Source: Paenilisteria portnoyi
GTDB lineage: Bacteria > Bacillota > Bacilli > Lactobacillales > Listeriaceae
Length of the DNA: 64,000 nucleotides
Direction: 5' to 3'
Assembly: GCF_014322795.1 (NCBI RefSeq)
Contig: NZ_JAASTT010000009.1
Coordinates: forward strand, 1 to 64,000
Under the pieces are notes generated by a model. The model searched no databases and had not been told where the DNA came from. It saw only the letters and a program-made list of their open reading frames with translations. Positions 43,666 to 54,449 of this stretch are shown one piece after another. Each line of letters starts with the position of its first letter. Within the stretch, counting starts at the first letter, position 1. The position numbers and the translations under genes are program-made.

Positions 43666-44934
43666 TTGACACAAGGTGAAAAAATTCAAGTAGTAGACGG
43701 TGTTTTAAAAACGCCAAATAATCCAGTGATTCCATTTATCGAAGGCGATGGCACAGGTCCAGATATTTGGCGTGCATCTAAGCGCGTACTCGATGCGGCT
43801 GTTGAAAAAGCATATAACGGCGAGAAAAAAATCGATTGGAAAGAAGTTTTAGCGGGCGAGAAAGCATTCAATCAAACGGGCGAATGGTTACCGCAAGCGA
43901 CACTCGACACAATCGATGAGTACTTAATCGCGATTAAAGGGCCACTTACAACGCCAATCGGTGGCGGGATTCGCTCGTTAAATGTGGCGCTTCGTCAAGA
44001 ATTAGATTTATATGTATGTCTGCGTCCAGTTCGCTATTTTACAGGGGTTCCTTCTCCTGTGAAGCGTCCTGAGGATACGGATATGGTTATTTTCCGTGAG
44101 AATACGGAGGATATTTACGCTGGGATTGAGTTTAAAGAAGGTAGCGATGAGGCGAAGAAATTGATTGCTTTCTTGCGCGATGAATTTGGCGTGAATAAAA
44201 TTCGTTTCCCTGAAACTTCTGGGATCGGTGTGAAGCCTGTTTCTAAAGAAGGAACGGAGCGTTTAGTGCGCGCGGCGATTGAATATGCGATTAAAGAAAA
44301 CCGCAAATCATTGACGCTTGTGCATAAAGGAAACATTATGAAATTCACAGAAGGCGCGTTCAAAACGTGGGGCTATGACCTTGCAGAACGCGAATTTGGC
44401 GATAAAGTTTTCACATGGTCTGAATATGATCGTATCGTTGAGGCGGAAGGTGTAGATGCAGCTAACGCGAAACAAGACGCGGCACTTACGGCAGGCAAAA
44501 TCTTAGTCAAAGATTCGATTGCGGATATTTTCTTGCAACAAATTTTGACACGTCCAGCGGAATTCGATGTTGTGGCGACGATGAACTTGAATGGAGATTA
44601 TATTTCCGACGCGCTTGCGGCTCAGGTTGGTGGCATTGGTATTGCGCCTGGTGCGAATATTAACTATTTGACGGGACATGCGATTTTTGAGGCGACACAT
44701 GGTACGGCTCCGAAATACGCAAACCTTGATAAAGTGAATCCATCCTCGGTTATCCTTTCTGGAACGTTGCTACTCGAGCATATCGGATGGGGCGAGGCGG
44801 CAGCTTTAATTATTAAATCAATGGAGAAAACAATCGCTGACAAAACAGTTACTTACGACTTCGCACGTTTAATGGATGGCGCGACAGAAGTGAAATGTTC
44901 CGAGTTTGCAGATGCCTTAATTCGCAATTTTTAA
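43666..44934 (+). CDS. icd: Isocitrate dehydrogenase, NADP-dependent
   Basis: Icd oxidises isocitrate to 2-oxoglutarate. The 422-residue protein shows [11 protein letters not shown], the substrate-binding [32 protein letters not shown], and the metal/NADP segment [19 protein letters not shown], then HGTAPKYA. The start is TTG at 43666 with GAGGGGG upstream (protein [17 protein letters not shown]). An ATG at 43585 overlaps citZ. It forms an operon with citZ and ends in a strong terminator. Confidence 0.96.
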   Translation: MTQGEKIQVVDGVLKTPNNPVIPFIEGDGTGPDIWRASKRVLDAAVEKAYNGEKKIDWKEVLAGEKAFNQTGEWLPQATLDTIDEYLIAIKGPLTTPIGGGIRSLNVALRQELDLYVCLRPVRYFTGVPSPVKRPEDTDMVIFRENTEDIYAGIEFKEGSDEAKKLIAFLRDEFGVNKIRFPETSGIGVKPVSKEGTERLVRAAIEYAIKENRKSLTLVHKGNIMKFTEGAFKTWGYDLAEREFGDKVFTWSEYDRIVEAEGVDAANAKQDAALTAGKILVKDSIADIFLQQILTRPAEFDVVATMNLNGDYISDALAAQVGGIGIAPGANINYLTGHAIFEATHGTAPKYANLDKVNPSSVILSGTLLLEHIGWGEAAALIIKSMEKTIADKTVTYDFARLMDGATEVKCSEFADALIRNF

Positions 44935-44948
44935 GCGATAAAAGATAC

Positions 44949-45003
44949 CGTGTTTTGAAGTGGGAGAGAGCGTGTGGCTGCCATTTCAAAACATGGTTTT
45001 TTT
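44949..45003 (+). terminator. Terminator of citZ-icd
   Basis: ACCGTGTTTTGAAGTGG pairs with CCATTTCAAAACATGGT with two mismatches, followed by T7. Confidence 0.85.
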
Positions 45004-45083
45004 GTGCGCTCGAATAAAGGCGCATTCAATGTTTCTATGTTAAAATGGACATAATGAGCGCTAAATTTGGAGGAGGAATCCCT

Positions 45084-47711
45084 GTGAATAAACTTGTACT
45101 AATTGATGGAAATAGTATCGCGAATCGTGCCTTTTATGCGTTGCCGCTTTTGAGTAATGATAAAGGTGTGTATACGAATGCGGTGTATGGTTTTGCGATG
45201 ATGATTATGAATGTGTTGGAAAAAGAGCAACCGGACCATGTGTTGGTGGCTTTCGATGCGGGGAAAACGACTTTTCGGCATAGTCAGTATAAAGAGTATA
45301 AAGGTGGACGCCAGAAGACGCCGAGTGAGCTGTCTGAGCAGTTTCCGTTTATTCGTGAGTTGCTGGATGCCTATTCGATTCCGCGCTATGAGCTGCCAAA
45401 TTATGAGGCGGATGATATTATTGGGACCATTACGAAGCATGCCGAAAAAGATGGCTTGGAAGTCGTTGTTATTACGGGAGATCGCGATTTAACACAGCTT
45501 GCGAGCAATAAAACGACCGTGTATATTACCAAAAAAGGCATCACGGATATGGAAGAAAATACACCAGCAAGTTTGAAAGAAAAATATGATCTTACGCCTG
45601 AGCAAATCATTGATATGAAAGGCTTAATGGGCGATGCTTCCGATAATATTCCCGGGATTCCTGGTGTCGGCGAAAAAACGGCATTAAAACTATTACACCA
45701 ATTTGGTACGGTAGAAGAAGTGCTAGCCAATGCGGATCAAATTTCAGGTAAAAAGCTACAAGAGAAAGTAATGGACAACAAGGAATCGGCAATCATGAGT
45801 AAAGAATTGGTGACGATTAATACTGATTCACCGCTAGAAATCAAAGTTGCAGATCTGAAATATACTGGTTACGATACAGAAAAAGTGGTGCCGTTACTGA
45901 AAGAACTTGGTTTTGCGACACTTTTGAAAAATATACAAGGCGAGTCAAGCGAACCGGTGAAAGAGATGGAGAGTCTCTCATTTGAAATAATAGAGGAAGT
46001 TACGGCGGCACATCTGAGCGATAAAACGGCGATTTATGTCGAGTTGGATAACGATAACTACCATACGGCGCCATTTATCGGGATTGCTTTTCATTCAGAA
46101 GCAGGTACATTTTTTGCGAATGCGGATGCGCTTGTGAAGTCTCCGGCACTTAAAACGTGGCTGGAAGATCCGAAAAAAGAAAAAGTCGTATATGATGCGA
46201 AGAAAACGATTGTTGGACTTTCCAAATTTGAGATTGCAGTTGACGGTATTGCATTCGATATTATGCTAGCTTCTTACTTGCTCAACCCATCTGATACGAT
46301 TGGGGACTTTGCGAGTGTAGCGGTCAGCCATGATTTCGACGCGGTAAAAACAGATGAACTAGTATACGGAAAAGGGGCAAAACGAGCGATTCCAGAAGAA
46401 GCGATTGTCGCGGAACATTTGGCACGTAAAGTAGTCGCGGTTTCAGAACTAGAAAAGAAAATGCGAACTGAACTCGAAAATAATGAGCAGTTAGGCTTAT
46501 TTGAAGACCTCGAATTACCACTATCCAAGGTTTTAGCGAAAATAGAAATGTACGGCGTCAAGGTCGATACAGCGCGTTTAGAAGATATGAAAGTTGAGTT
46601 GGCAGGTCGATTAAGTGAACTCGAAAAAACGATTCACGACTATGCCGGTTCTGAATTCAACATCAACTCACCGAAACAACTTGGCGTTATCTTATTCGAA
46701 AATCTAGGACTTCCAGCTGAGAAGAAGACGAAAACAGGCTATTCCACATCTGCTGACGTTCTTGAAAAATTGGCGGGCTCACATCCAATCATTGAAAGTA
46801 TCCTCATGTACCGTCAACTTGGCAAACTGCAATCAACCTATATCGAAGGCTTGCTAAAAGTAACCCATCAAGATACGCAAAAAGTATACACGCGCTTTAA
46901 CCAAACGTTGGCGCAAACAGGCCGTCTGAGCTCTGTTGACCCGAACTTGCAAAACATCCCAATTCGTTTAGAAGAAGGCCGCAAAATTCGCCAAGTCTTC
47001 GTTCCATCTGAGCCAGGTTGGAAGATATTCTCCGCGGATTATTCACAAGTGGAATTACGCGTCTTGGCACATATTTCAGAAGATGAGAATTTACAGTATG
47101 CCTTCAAACATGACTACGATATTCATACAAAAACAGCGATGGATGTTTTTCATGTCGAGCAGGAAGAAGTGGATTCGTTGATGCGCCGCCAAGCGAAGGC
47201 TGTTAATTTTGGTATCGTATACGGCATTAGTGATTACGGTTTATCGCAGAATTTAGGAATTACTCGGAAAGACGCGCATGATTTTATCGATCGTTATTTT
47301 GCGAGCTATCCTGGCGTAAAAGAATACATGGAAGATATTGTGCGTTCTGCAAAGGAAAAAGGCTATGTCGAAACGATTTTGCATCGGCGTCGTTACATTC
47401 CGGAAATCACGAGTCGCAATTTCAACGTGCGTGGTTTTGCTGAAAGAACCGCGATGAATACACCGATTCAAGGAAGTGCCGCCGATATTATTAAAAAAGC
47501 GATGATTCTCATGAACGACCGTCTTATCTCGGAGAAACTGGAAGCGCGTTTGCTACTCCAAGTACATGATGAGCTCATTTTCGAAGCACCAGAAAGCGAA
47601 ATCGCGAAACTGGAAGAAATCGTTCCAGATGTGATGGAGAATGCTGTGGAGCTCTCTGTTCCGCTCAAAGTCGATAGCTCTTTCGGAGACACATGGTACG
47701 ACGCGAAATAA
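45084..47711 (+). CDS. polA: DNA polymerase I
   Basis: PolA fills gaps and removes RNA primers. The 875-residue protein has the 5'-3' exonuclease domain (1-290; LVLIDGNSIANRAFYALP, ALKLLHQFG), a degenerate 3'-5' exonuclease-like domain (about 300-470) and the polymerase (about 480-875; DYSQVELRVLAHISED, RRQAKAVNFGIVYG, QVHDELIFE). The metal residues of a proofreading domain are not visible: the DxE of the first motif is replaced (IYVELDND), as in other Gram-positive PolA. The start is GTG at 45084 with GGAGGAGG upstream. mutM and coaE follow closely. Confidence 0.96.
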   Translation: MNKLVLIDGNSIANRAFYALPLLSNDKGVYTNAVYGFAMMIMNVLEKEQPDHVLVAFDAGKTTFRHSQYKEYKGGRQKTPSELSEQFPFIRELLDAYSIPRYELPNYEADDIIGTITKHAEKDGLEVVVITGDRDLTQLASNKTTVYITKKGITDMEENTPASLKEKYDLTPEQIIDMKGLMGDASDNIPGIPGVGEKTALKLLHQFGTVEEVLANADQISGKKLQEKVMDNKESAIMSKELVTINTDSPLEIKVADLKYTGYDTEKVVPLLKELGFATLLKNIQGESSEPVKEMESLSFEIIEEVTAAHLSDKTAIYVELDNDNYHTAPFIGIAFHSEAGTFFANADALVKSPALKTWLEDPKKEKVVYDAKKTIVGLSKFEIAVDGIAFDIMLASYLLNPSDTIGDFASVAVSHDFDAVKTDELVYGKGAKRAIPEEAIVAEHLARKVVAVSELEKKMRTELENNEQLGLFEDLELPLSKVLAKIEMYGVKVDTARLEDMKVELAGRLSELEKTIHDYAGSEFNINSPKQLGVILFENLGLPAEKKTKTGYSTSADVLEKLAGSHPIIESILMYRQLGKLQSTYIEGLLKVTHQDTQKVYTRFNQTLAQTGRLSSVDPNLQNIPIRLEEGRKIRQVFVPSEPGWKIFSADYSQVELRVLAHISEDENLQYAFKHDYDIHTKTAMDVFHVEQEEVDSLMRRQAKAVNFGIVYGISDYGLSQNLGITRKDAHDFIDRYFASYPGVKEYMEDIVRSAKEKGYVETILHRRRYIPEITSRNFNVRGFAERTAMNTPIQGSAADIIKKAMILMNDRLISEKLEARLLLQVHDELIFEAPESEIAKLEEIVPDVMENAVELSVPLKVDSSFGDTWYDAK

Positions 47712-47732
47712 CATAAGTAAGGGGTTAAAATC

Positions 47733-48554
47733 ATGCCAGAATTACCAGAAGTAGAAAATGTTCGGGCAACACTCGCCGAACTTGTGATAGGGAAAAAAAT
47801 TGATCAAGTTATCGTTGGCGTTCCAAAGATGATTGTTGGTATGCCTGCGGAACAATTTATCGGCAATATGATTGGGCAAAAAATCGATGCTGTTCGCCGT
47901 CGCGGCAAGTTTTTGCTGATTGACACAACGGACGGCACGCTTTTATCGCATTTGCGCATGGAAGGAAAGTATCGTCTCAATAATGCGACAGACCCAGTCG
48001 ATAAACACACGCATGTCATCTTCCATTTCACAGATGGGACAGAACTACGCTACCTCGATGTCCGCAAGTTTGGGACGATGGAGCTCGTATTAAAAGGGCA
48101 AGAAGGGCTCACGAAATCGATTCAAAAACTCGGACCAGAACCACTTTCCGCAACGTTTGAAAAAAGCGCTTTTGCGACGAAGTTAAAAAAATCTGGTCGT
48201 GCTGTCAAAACGGTATTATTGGATCAGAGTCTTGTCGCAGGTATCGGAAATATTTACGCAGACGAGATTTGCTTCCAAGCTAAGGTGCTTCCGGAACGCC
48301 CTGCGAACACGCTAAAACCGGCAGAAATCACGCGACTCTATGACAGCACAAAATCAATCATGGCAGAGGCAGTGGCGCTTGGTGGCTCCACAATTCGCAC
48401 GTATGTGAACTCGCAAGGAAAGATTGGCGGGTATCAAGATAAACTGCAAGTCTATGGCGAAAAAGACAATCCGTGTCCGATATGCGGTACGCCTATCGTG
48501 AAAATCAAACTGAACGGCAGGGGCACGCATTTTTGCCCGAAATGTCAGAAATAG
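47733..48554 (+). CDS. mutM: Formamidopyrimidine-DNA glycosylase (Fpg/MutM)
   Basis: MutM removes 8-oxoguanine and formamidopyrimidines from DNA. The 273-residue product starts MPELPEVENVR, with Pro2 as the nucleophile and Glu3 as acid. It has a helix-two-turn-helix (VAGIGNIYADE) and the C-terminal zinc finger CPICGTPIVKIKLNGRGTHF ending in CPKC. It lies 21 nt after polA. The repair pair polA-mutM is a common order in Firmicutes. Confidence 0.96.
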   Translation: MPELPEVENVRATLAELVIGKKIDQVIVGVPKMIVGMPAEQFIGNMIGQKIDAVRRRGKFLLIDTTDGTLLSHLRMEGKYRLNNATDPVDKHTHVIFHFTDGTELRYLDVRKFGTMELVLKGQEGLTKSIQKLGPEPLSATFEKSAFATKLKKSGRAVKTVLLDQSLVAGIGNIYADEICFQAKVLPERPANTLKPAEITRLYDSTKSIMAEAVALGGSTIRTYVNSQGKIGGYQDKLQVYGEKDNPCPICGTPIVKIKLNGRGTHFCPKCQK

Positions 48555-48563
48555 GTGACGCGG

Positions 48564-49160
48564 ATGGCTTATATTATCGGATTAACAGGTGGAATCGCAA
48601 GTGGGAAAAGTACGGTCAGTAAAATGCTTCACGATGCTGGTTTTCCAATCGTTGACGCGGATATTGCTGCTCGACAAGTTGTCCAGGCAGGGACGGAAGG
48701 CGCCAAGCAAATCAGGGCTACTTTTGGCGCGGAGGTTTTTCAAGAGAACGGGGAGCTTGATCGGCAGAAGTTGGGCAACATTATTTTTCATGATAGTGAG
48801 AAGCGAGCGGCTTTAAATGCAATTGTGCACCCGCTTGTGAGGCGCTGGATGCTGGCTGAGCGGGATCGCTTGCTAGCTGCTGGACACGACCTCATTATTT
48901 TTGATATTCCACTTTTGATTGAGAGCAAACTGCAAGAAATGGTGGACACGGTTGTCGTTGTTTTTGTGGATGAACAGACGCAATTAGAGCGCTTGATGCA
49001 ACGAAATAAGTTGTCGGAAAGCGAGGCACAAGCTAGAATTTCCAGTCAAATACCGCTATCCGATAAAATAAAGCAGGCAGATATTGTGATTGATAATTCA
49101 CAGAGTCTAGCCGAAACAGAACAACAAGTAAACGCACTGATTCGCACCTTTTCAAAGTAG
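48564..49160 (+). CDS. coaE: Dephospho-CoA kinase
   Basis: CoaE phosphorylates the ribose of dephospho-CoA, the last step of CoA synthesis. The 198-residue product has the P-loop GLTGGIASGKST, the acceptor region DADIAARQVV and the lid with Arg (RMQRNKLS). The ATG at 48564 follows AGGTGA. A GTG at 48555 overlaps that site. It lies directly after mutM, so polA-mutM-coaE form one transcription unit. Confidence 0.94.
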   Translation: MAYIIGLTGGIASGKSTVSKMLHDAGFPIVDADIAARQVVQAGTEGAKQIRATFGAEVFQENGELDRQKLGNIIFHDSEKRAALNAIVHPLVRRWMLAERDRLLAAGHDLIIFDIPLLIESKLQEMVDTVVVVFVDEQTQLERLMQRNKLSESEAQARISSQIPLSDKIKQADIVIDNSQSLAETEQQVNALIRTFSK

Positions 49161-49181
49161 AAGCTTTGGCGGTAGTCGTGG

Positions 49182-49187
49182 TATACT
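49182..49187 (+). promoter_or_regulatory. Extended -10 promoter for nrdR-dnaB-dnaI
   Basis: TGG-TATACT (TG at 49179-49180, TATACT at 49182-49187) forms an extended -10 element upstream of nrdR. Confidence 0.4.
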
Positions 49188-49224
49188 AGGGAAAAGTAAT
49201 CACATAAAATAGGAGTGGATGACA

Positions 49225-49689
49225 ATGAAATGTCCATCTTGTAAAGGCAATAGCTCACGCGTTGTGGATTCAAGACCGGCGGATGATGGCAATTCCATTC
49301 GACGTCGCAGAGAATGCGAAACGTGCGGCTTTCGCTTCACAACATTCGAAAAAGTAGAGGAAAGCCCGCTTATCGTCGTCAAAAAAGATGGTGTTCGCGA
49401 AGAATTTGCCAGAGAAAAAATATTGCGCGGCTTGATTCGGGCATGTGAAAAACGACCGGTTTCCGTGGAACAACTGGAAGACGTCGTGAATGCAGTCGAA
49501 CGTGAGCTCCGAAGCATCGGTGAAAGTGAAGTATCTTCGCATTTGATTGGTGAGAAATTAATGGATAAACTGGCTATTTTAGACGAGGTTGCCTACGTGC
49601 GATTCGCCTCTGTATACCGCCAGTTCAAAGATATTAGTGTTTTTGTAGAAGAACTCAAGGATTTAATGAATAAGACAAAACAGGAGTAA
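49225..49689 (+). CDS. nrdR: Ribonucleotide reductase regulator NrdR
   Basis: NrdR represses ribonucleotide reductase genes when dATP is high. The 154-residue protein has the zinc ribbon (MKCPSCKG, then CETCGFRF) followed by an ATP cone (about 46-136: [24 protein letters not shown]). I chose the ATG at 49225, as it gives the family start and the proper distance to AGGAGTGG. The ATG at 49219 is a close alternative. It precedes dnaB and dnaI as in other Firmicutes. Confidence 0.95.
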   Translation: MKCPSCKGNSSRVVDSRPADDGNSIRRRRECETCGFRFTTFEKVEESPLIVVKKDGVREEFAREKILRGLIRACEKRPVSVEQLEDVVNAVERELRSIGESEVSSHLIGEKLMDKLAILDEVAYVRFASVYRQFKDISVFVEELKDLMNKTKQE

Positions 49690-49704
49690 GAAAGGTGAAG
49701 TAGA

Positions 49705-51102
49705 GTGGCAGAATTTTGGATGGAGTTACAGCCGGTCGATAGCTATCAAGTGAAGGCGAATGGCGTTTTATCAGAGAAAGACCGCAAAATCATGACTTTT
49801 TTATATCAGCCGCTAATGGGAGCAGAATGTTTGGCACTCTACGACACGCTTGTCACGGAGGTAGAGGAAAATCGTCTTTGGTCCGAGAGTCACAGCCATA
49901 CCCAGTTGCTAAACTTACTTGGAATTAGCTTAGCAAACCTTTTTCAGGCTCGGTTGAAGTTAGAAGGGCTGGGCTTGTTGCGCAGTTTTGTGCAAACGAC
50001 CGGGGAATCCCGACATTACATATACGAAATGGCAGCACCGCTTTCTCCAGAGCAATTCTTTTCTGATGGGTTATTAAATATTTATTTATATAGCAAAATT
50101 GGAAACGCACAGTACCAACGATTGCGCCGCTTTTTTTCCGACGAACCGATGTCAGAAGAAGGTTTTGATGAGGTGACGCGTTCGTTTCAAGATGTATTTG
50201 AGACATTTAATGGGAGCGAATTGCCAGTGAGCACTGTCTCGAATGGCGAGCCAATGGGGCGTGCGGTATCCCGAGGCGTCACGCTTGATGACAAGGCCTT
50301 TGATTTTGCGGTGATGCTCCAAAGTTTGTCGCCAACGATGCTATCGCGAAATGCAGTGACGGAAGAAGTTCGTGCCTGTATCTTGAAGTTGCACGCGATT
50401 TATGCGGTCGAGGAGCTTGATATGGTGCATTATTTGTATCGTTCGGTGCAAGCGGATGGTTCGCTGGATTTAGATTATTTACGCAAAATTGTACGCGATG
50501 GTTACCAGTTGCAGAATAATCGATTGCCAGAATTAAAAGCGAAAGCAGAGCCTAAAACCACGTCACAGGAGTCGCAACCACAAGAAGGCGCATCGGATAC
50601 AGAAGCGCTGGCGTACTACTTGGAAAACGTGACACCGTATCAATTGATGGTTGATATTAGTGATGGAGCAGTGCCCGCAGAAACCGACCTCAAAGTTATT
50701 GATGAAGTTTTGGCGCAACAAAATTTACCGATTCCCGTTATGAACGTATTAATTGAATATGTCTTGCTTCGATTAGACGGTAAAATTTCTAAAAACTATA
50801 TGATGACGATCGCAGCTCATTGGAAACGTAAAAAAGTGCAGACGGCCAAAGAAGCGATGGAGATGGCTTGGGCAGAACATGAAAAATATAAAAAGTTGCA
50901 AGAAGAAGGCACGCAAAAAGCGCCGACTAACTATCAAAATAACAAACGTAAATTCAATCAAAATGGACGCAAAGAAATATTGCCAGATTGGTTCGATAAA
51001 GAAGAAGTGAAACCAGTCGAAAAAGAGATGACCGTTCGCGAAAAATCGACGCTTGACAAACAAGTAGAAGAGATGAAAAAACGCTTAAAAGAAGGTAGGT
51101 GA
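49705..51102 (+). CDS. dnaB: Replication initiation and membrane attachment protein DnaB
   Basis: This Firmicutes-specific loader protein (not the helicase) acts with DnaD and DnaI at oriC. The 465-residue product has an N-terminal winged-helix part and a DnaD-like C-terminal domain (about 305-400; YYLENVTPYQLMVDISDG, VLIEYVLLRLDGKISKNYMMTIAAHW). A flexible basic linker follows. The start is GTG, with AAAGGTGA upstream. Its stop overlaps the non-coding lead of dnaI, and both lie in one operon. Confidence 0.92.
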   Translation: MAEFWMELQPVDSYQVKANGVLSEKDRKIMTFLYQPLMGAECLALYDTLVTEVEENRLWSESHSHTQLLNLLGISLANLFQARLKLEGLGLLRSFVQTTGESRHYIYEMAAPLSPEQFFSDGLLNIYLYSKIGNAQYQRLRRFFSDEPMSEEGFDEVTRSFQDVFETFNGSELPVSTVSNGEPMGRAVSRGVTLDDKAFDFAVMLQSLSPTMLSRNAVTEEVRACILKLHAIYAVEELDMVHYLYRSVQADGSLDLDYLRKIVRDGYQLQNNRLPELKAKAEPKTTSQESQPQEGASDTEALAYYLENVTPYQLMVDISDGAVPAETDLKVIDEVLAQQNLPIPVMNVLIEYVLLRLDGKISKNYMMTIAAHWKRKKVQTAKEAMEMAWAEHEKYKKLQEEGTQKAPTNYQNNKRKFNQNGRKEILPDWFDKEEVKPVEKEMTVREKSTLDKQVEEMKKRLKEGR

Positions 51103-51107
51103 CGAAG

Positions 51108-52031
51108 ATGGACAAAATCGAAAGAACGCTCGGCCAACTATTTCAAGGTCGCGATTTTGAAAAACAATATGAAACATTGAAGCAACAAGTTTTTGCTTAT
51201 GGACCGGTGAAACAGTTTCTAAAAGAGCACCAATCTGAGCTAAATGAACAGATTATTAATCAGAACTTATCCAAACTGTACGAATTTATGACGGAACACG
51301 AGAAGTATCAGCAAAAAGAAGATACATTGATGCCAGGATATGCGCCGCGACTTAGTTTGAACGGCGATTATATTACTGTCACGTATTACCCAACCGAGGA
51401 GAAAATCCAAGCAGACCGCCAGCGTGCAATAGAAAAGCGCATCCGTTCTCTCTATATGCCAAAACAAGTGATGGAAGCGACGTTGGATGATTTTTCAATC
51501 GATAATGAGTCCAGAAGTGCGGCGTTTCTTGCGGCGGGCGAATTTTTAAGTACGTATGAAAAAGGTTCTACAGGTATGCAAAAAGGCCTCTACATCCATG
51601 GTAGTTTTGGGACTGGAAAATCGTATTTGCTCGGGGCAATGGCGAAAGATCTGGCGCTAAAAGGTATTTCAACAACGCTCGTTTATTTACCGGAATTTAT
51701 GCGTGAAATCAAGCAATCGATAGCGGATAATAGCGTTGGTGAAAAAATCCAGTTTGCGAAAGAAACCGATATTCTGATGCTGGATGATATTGGTGCTGAA
51801 TCGATGACGACCTGGACACGTGATGAAGTGCTCGGAGCTATTTTGCAGTTTCGGATGCAAGAAGAGTTACCAACCTTTTTCTCGTCCAACTATAGTATGG
51901 AACACTTGGAAAACCATTTGATGTTCTCCAATAACGGCACGGAAGAGCGCATGAAAGCCCGCCGAATTATGGAGCGGATTCGTTACTTGTCGAAAGAAAT
52001 AGAATTAGACGGCAGAAACAGACGGTATTAA
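51108..52031 (+). CDS. dnaI: Primosomal helicase loader DnaI
   Basis: DnaI loads the replicative helicase onto DNA. The 307-residue AAA+ protein has an N-terminal helicase-binding part (about 1-130) and the ATPase core with Walker A GSFGTGKSYLLG and Walker B ILMLDDIGAE. The ATG at 51108 is 5 nt after the dnaB stop, with AGGTAGGTGA upstream. A GTG at 51099 overlaps dnaB. No terminator was seen before the thrS leader. Confidence 0.93.
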   Translation: MDKIERTLGQLFQGRDFEKQYETLKQQVFAYGPVKQFLKEHQSELNEQIINQNLSKLYEFMTEHEKYQQKEDTLMPGYAPRLSLNGDYITVTYYPTEEKIQADRQRAIEKRIRSLYMPKQVMEATLDDFSIDNESRSAAFLAAGEFLSTYEKGSTGMQKGLYIHGSFGTGKSYLLGAMAKDLALKGISTTLVYLPEFMREIKQSIADNSVGEKIQFAKETDILMLDDIGAESMTTWTRDEVLGAILQFRMQEELPTFFSSNYSMEHLENHLMFSNNGTEERMKARRIMERIRYLSKEIELDGRNRRY

Positions 52032-52050
52032 ATTTTTTTACTCTTAAAGC

Positions 52051-52079
52051 TTGCCATTTTGTCGAATCCGATTTATAAT
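52051..52079 (+). promoter_or_regulatory. Promoter of the thrS T-box leader
   Basis: TTGCCA (52051-52056), a 17-nt spacer and TATAAT (52074-52079). Confidence 0.75.
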
Positions 52080-52085
52080 ACAGGT

Positions 52086-52352
52086 AATGATGAAACAAGT
52101 ATTGATAAGGACAACATTTTACTCGAGTCTGATTCACAGAGAAGGAGGCATTGCTGAGACCCTCCTAATTAGCCAGTAAAGTGACCCCCTTTGAACTTTT
52201 CATTCGAAATTGGGTATTCCCAGTAGTAGTTTGAGACGGATCACACCGTTAACTGTGACAAGAGTAGAATTTTTCGGAATTCTTGAATCTTGGGTGGAAC
52301 CACGTGTTGAAAGACTCGTCCCTTGCATAAGCATGGGATGGGTCTTTTTTTG
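52086..52352 (+). promoter_or_regulatory. T-box riboswitch of thrS (threonyl-tRNA sensing)
   Basis: The leader has a Stem I with distal GGAGG...CCTCC arms (52143-52165) and the T-box core TGGGTGGAACCACG (52291-52304). The terminator is AAGACTCGTCCC (52311-52322) with GGGATGGGTCTT (52335-52346), a full 12-bp stem, followed by T5. A candidate specifier ACC, a threonine codon, occurs at 52184-52186. Uncharged threonyl-tRNA should favour the antiterminator and allow thrS expression. The gap 52032-52426 holds nothing else. Confidence 0.85.
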
Positions 52353-52426
52353 TTCCCCAAAAAGTTAGAATATGCTTGAGAAAGTCCGCGTTTCGTCTAA
52401 AAAATTGGAAGAAGGAGTCGAAGAAA

Positions 52427-54349
52427 ATGAAAATTACATTTCCAGATGGTGCAGTCAAAGAATTTGAGGCAGGCGTTTCCACAGCTGATATCGCAGCATC
52501 CATCAGCCCAGGCCTTAAGAAAAAGGCGTTAGCAGGTAAAGTGAACGGAACATTGGTCGACTTAGTAACACCGATTCTTGAGGATTCAAAAATCGAAATT
52601 GTGACTCCAGATCACGAAGACGCGCTACAAATTTTGCGACATAGTTCCGCGCATTTACTAGCTCAAGCCTTAAAACGTTTATATCCAGATGTGACTTTCG
52701 GTGTAGGGCCAGCTATTGATTCAGGTTTCTACTACGATATCGATACAGAAGTTGCAATCAGCGAAGAAACTTTCCTAGTTATCGAAAAAGAAATGCAGAA
52801 AATTATTCGTGAAAACTTGCCGATTACGCGTGAAGAAGTTTCCCGTGAAGAAGCAATCAAACGCTTCAAAGCAATTGGTGACAACTATAAATTAGAACTT
52901 ATCGAAGCAATCCCGGCAGACGAAACAGTGACTATCTATACACAAGGCGAATTTTTCGATCTATGTCGCGGTGTACACGTTCCATCTACTGGTAAAATTC
53001 AAGTATTTCAATTGCTAAGCGTGGCTGGTGCTTACTGGCGCGGTGATAGCAATAATAAAATGTTACAACGTATTTACGGTACAGCCTTTTTTGATAAAGA
53101 TGGTTTGAAAGAATTTTTACGTATGCAACAAGAAGCGAAAGAACGCGATCATCGTAAACTTGGTAAAGAGTTGGAGTTATTTGCGAATAGTCAAGAAGTT
53201 GGACAAGGCTTGCCGTTATGGCTTCCAAAAGGCGCGACAATCCGCCGCGTCATCGAGCGTTACATTGTTGACAAAGAGGAACGCTTAGGCTACAACCACG
53301 TATACACTCCGATTATGGCGAATGTGGAGCTTTACAAAACAAGCGGTCACTGGGATCACTATCATGAAGACATGTTCCCAACAATGAAAATGGACAACGA
53401 AGAGCTTGTGCTCCGTCCGATGAACTGTCCGCATCACATGATGATTTACAAAAATGACATTCACAGTTATCGCGAATTACCGATTCGTATTGCTGAACTT
53501 GGTATGATGCATCGTTACGAAATGAGTGGCGCGTTATCAGGCTTGCAACGGGTTCGCGGGATGACTTTAAATGACGCGCATGTATTCGTTCGCCCAGATC
53601 AAATTCAAGACGAATTCAAACGTGTCGTTGAGCTTATTTTAGCGGTGTATAAAGATTTCGCGATTACAGATTATAGTTTCCGTCTAAGCTATCGTGATCC
53701 GGAAAACACAGAGAAGTATTTCGATGACGATGCGATGTGGGAAAAAGCGCAAGGCATGTTGAAAGATGCAATGGACGATATGGGCTTGGATTACTATGAA
53801 GCAGATGGCGAAGCAGCATTTTACGGGCCAAAACTTGATGTTATGGTTAAGACTGCAATCGGCAAAGATGAAACATTGTCTACTGTTCAACTTGATTTCT
53901 TACTTCCAGAGCGCTTCGACTTAACTTATATCGGCGAAGATGGCGAAAAACACCGTCCAGTCGTTATTCACCGTGGTGTTGTATCGACAATGGAGCGTTT
54001 CGTTGCATACTTGATCGAGGAATATAAAGGTGCATTCCCAACATGGTTGGCGCCGATTCAAATGGAGCTTATCCCAGTTAGTATCGATGCACACATGGAT
54101 CACAGCAAAGCGCTTAAAGATAAGTTAATGTACGCTGGTTTCCGCGTGGAAGTCGACGAACGTAACGAAAAACTTGGTTACAAAATTCGCGAAGCACAAA
54201 CAAAGAAAATCCCGTATGCGCTCGTTATTGGTGACCAAGAAGTAGAAAACAATACAGTCAACGTACGTAAATACGGCGAGAAAGATTCAGAAACATTACC
54301 ACTAGACGAATTCATCGCACGCGTACAAGCAGAAGTATCACAAATCTAG
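52427..54349 (+). CDS. thrS: Threonyl-tRNA synthetase
   Basis: ThrS charges tRNA-Thr. The 640-residue protein has, in order, a TGS domain (1-62), the editing domain (about 63-225; [12 protein letters not shown] and the [10 protein letters not shown] segment), the class II catalytic core (about 240-535; [12 protein letters not shown]) and an anticodon-binding domain (about 540-640). I chose the ATG at 52427, which AAGGAG precedes. Upstream in-frame codons are leader RNA. Expression is controlled by the T-box. Confidence 0.97.
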   Translation: MKITFPDGAVKEFEAGVSTADIAASISPGLKKKALAGKVNGTLVDLVTPILEDSKIEIVTPDHEDALQILRHSSAHLLAQALKRLYPDVTFGVGPAIDSGFYYDIDTEVAISEETFLVIEKEMQKIIRENLPITREEVSREEAIKRFKAIGDNYKLELIEAIPADETVTIYTQGEFFDLCRGVHVPSTGKIQVFQLLSVAGAYWRGDSNNKMLQRIYGTAFFDKDGLKEFLRMQQEAKERDHRKLGKELELFANSQEVGQGLPLWLPKGATIRRVIERYIVDKEERLGYNHVYTPIMANVELYKTSGHWDHYHEDMFPTMKMDNEELVLRPMNCPHHMMIYKNDIHSYRELPIRIAELGMMHRYEMSGALSGLQRVRGMTLNDAHVFVRPDQIQDEFKRVVELILAVYKDFAITDYSFRLSYRDPENTEKYFDDDAMWEKAQGMLKDAMDDMGLDYYEADGEAAFYGPKLDVMVKTAIGKDETLSTVQLDFLLPERFDLTYIGEDGEKHRPVVIHRGVVSTMERFVAYLIEEYKGAFPTWLAPIQMELIPVSIDAHMDHSKALKDKLMYAGFRVEVDERNEKLGYKIREAQTKKIPYALVIGDQEVENNTVNVRKYGEKDSETLPLDEFIARVQAEVSQI

Positions 54350-54356
54350 TTTTTTA

Positions 54357-54391
54357 AGGAAGGTTCTCCCATCAGCGGAGAGCCTTTTTGC
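54357..54391 (+). terminator. Terminator of thrS
   Basis: AGGTTCTCC and GGAGAGCCT pair across a 7-nt loop, followed by T5. Confidence 0.85.
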
Positions 54392-54449
54392 TTAATTTGC
54401 CGAATTCCGTTATACTTAAAAAAGATCATTTTAGATAAAGGTGGAAACT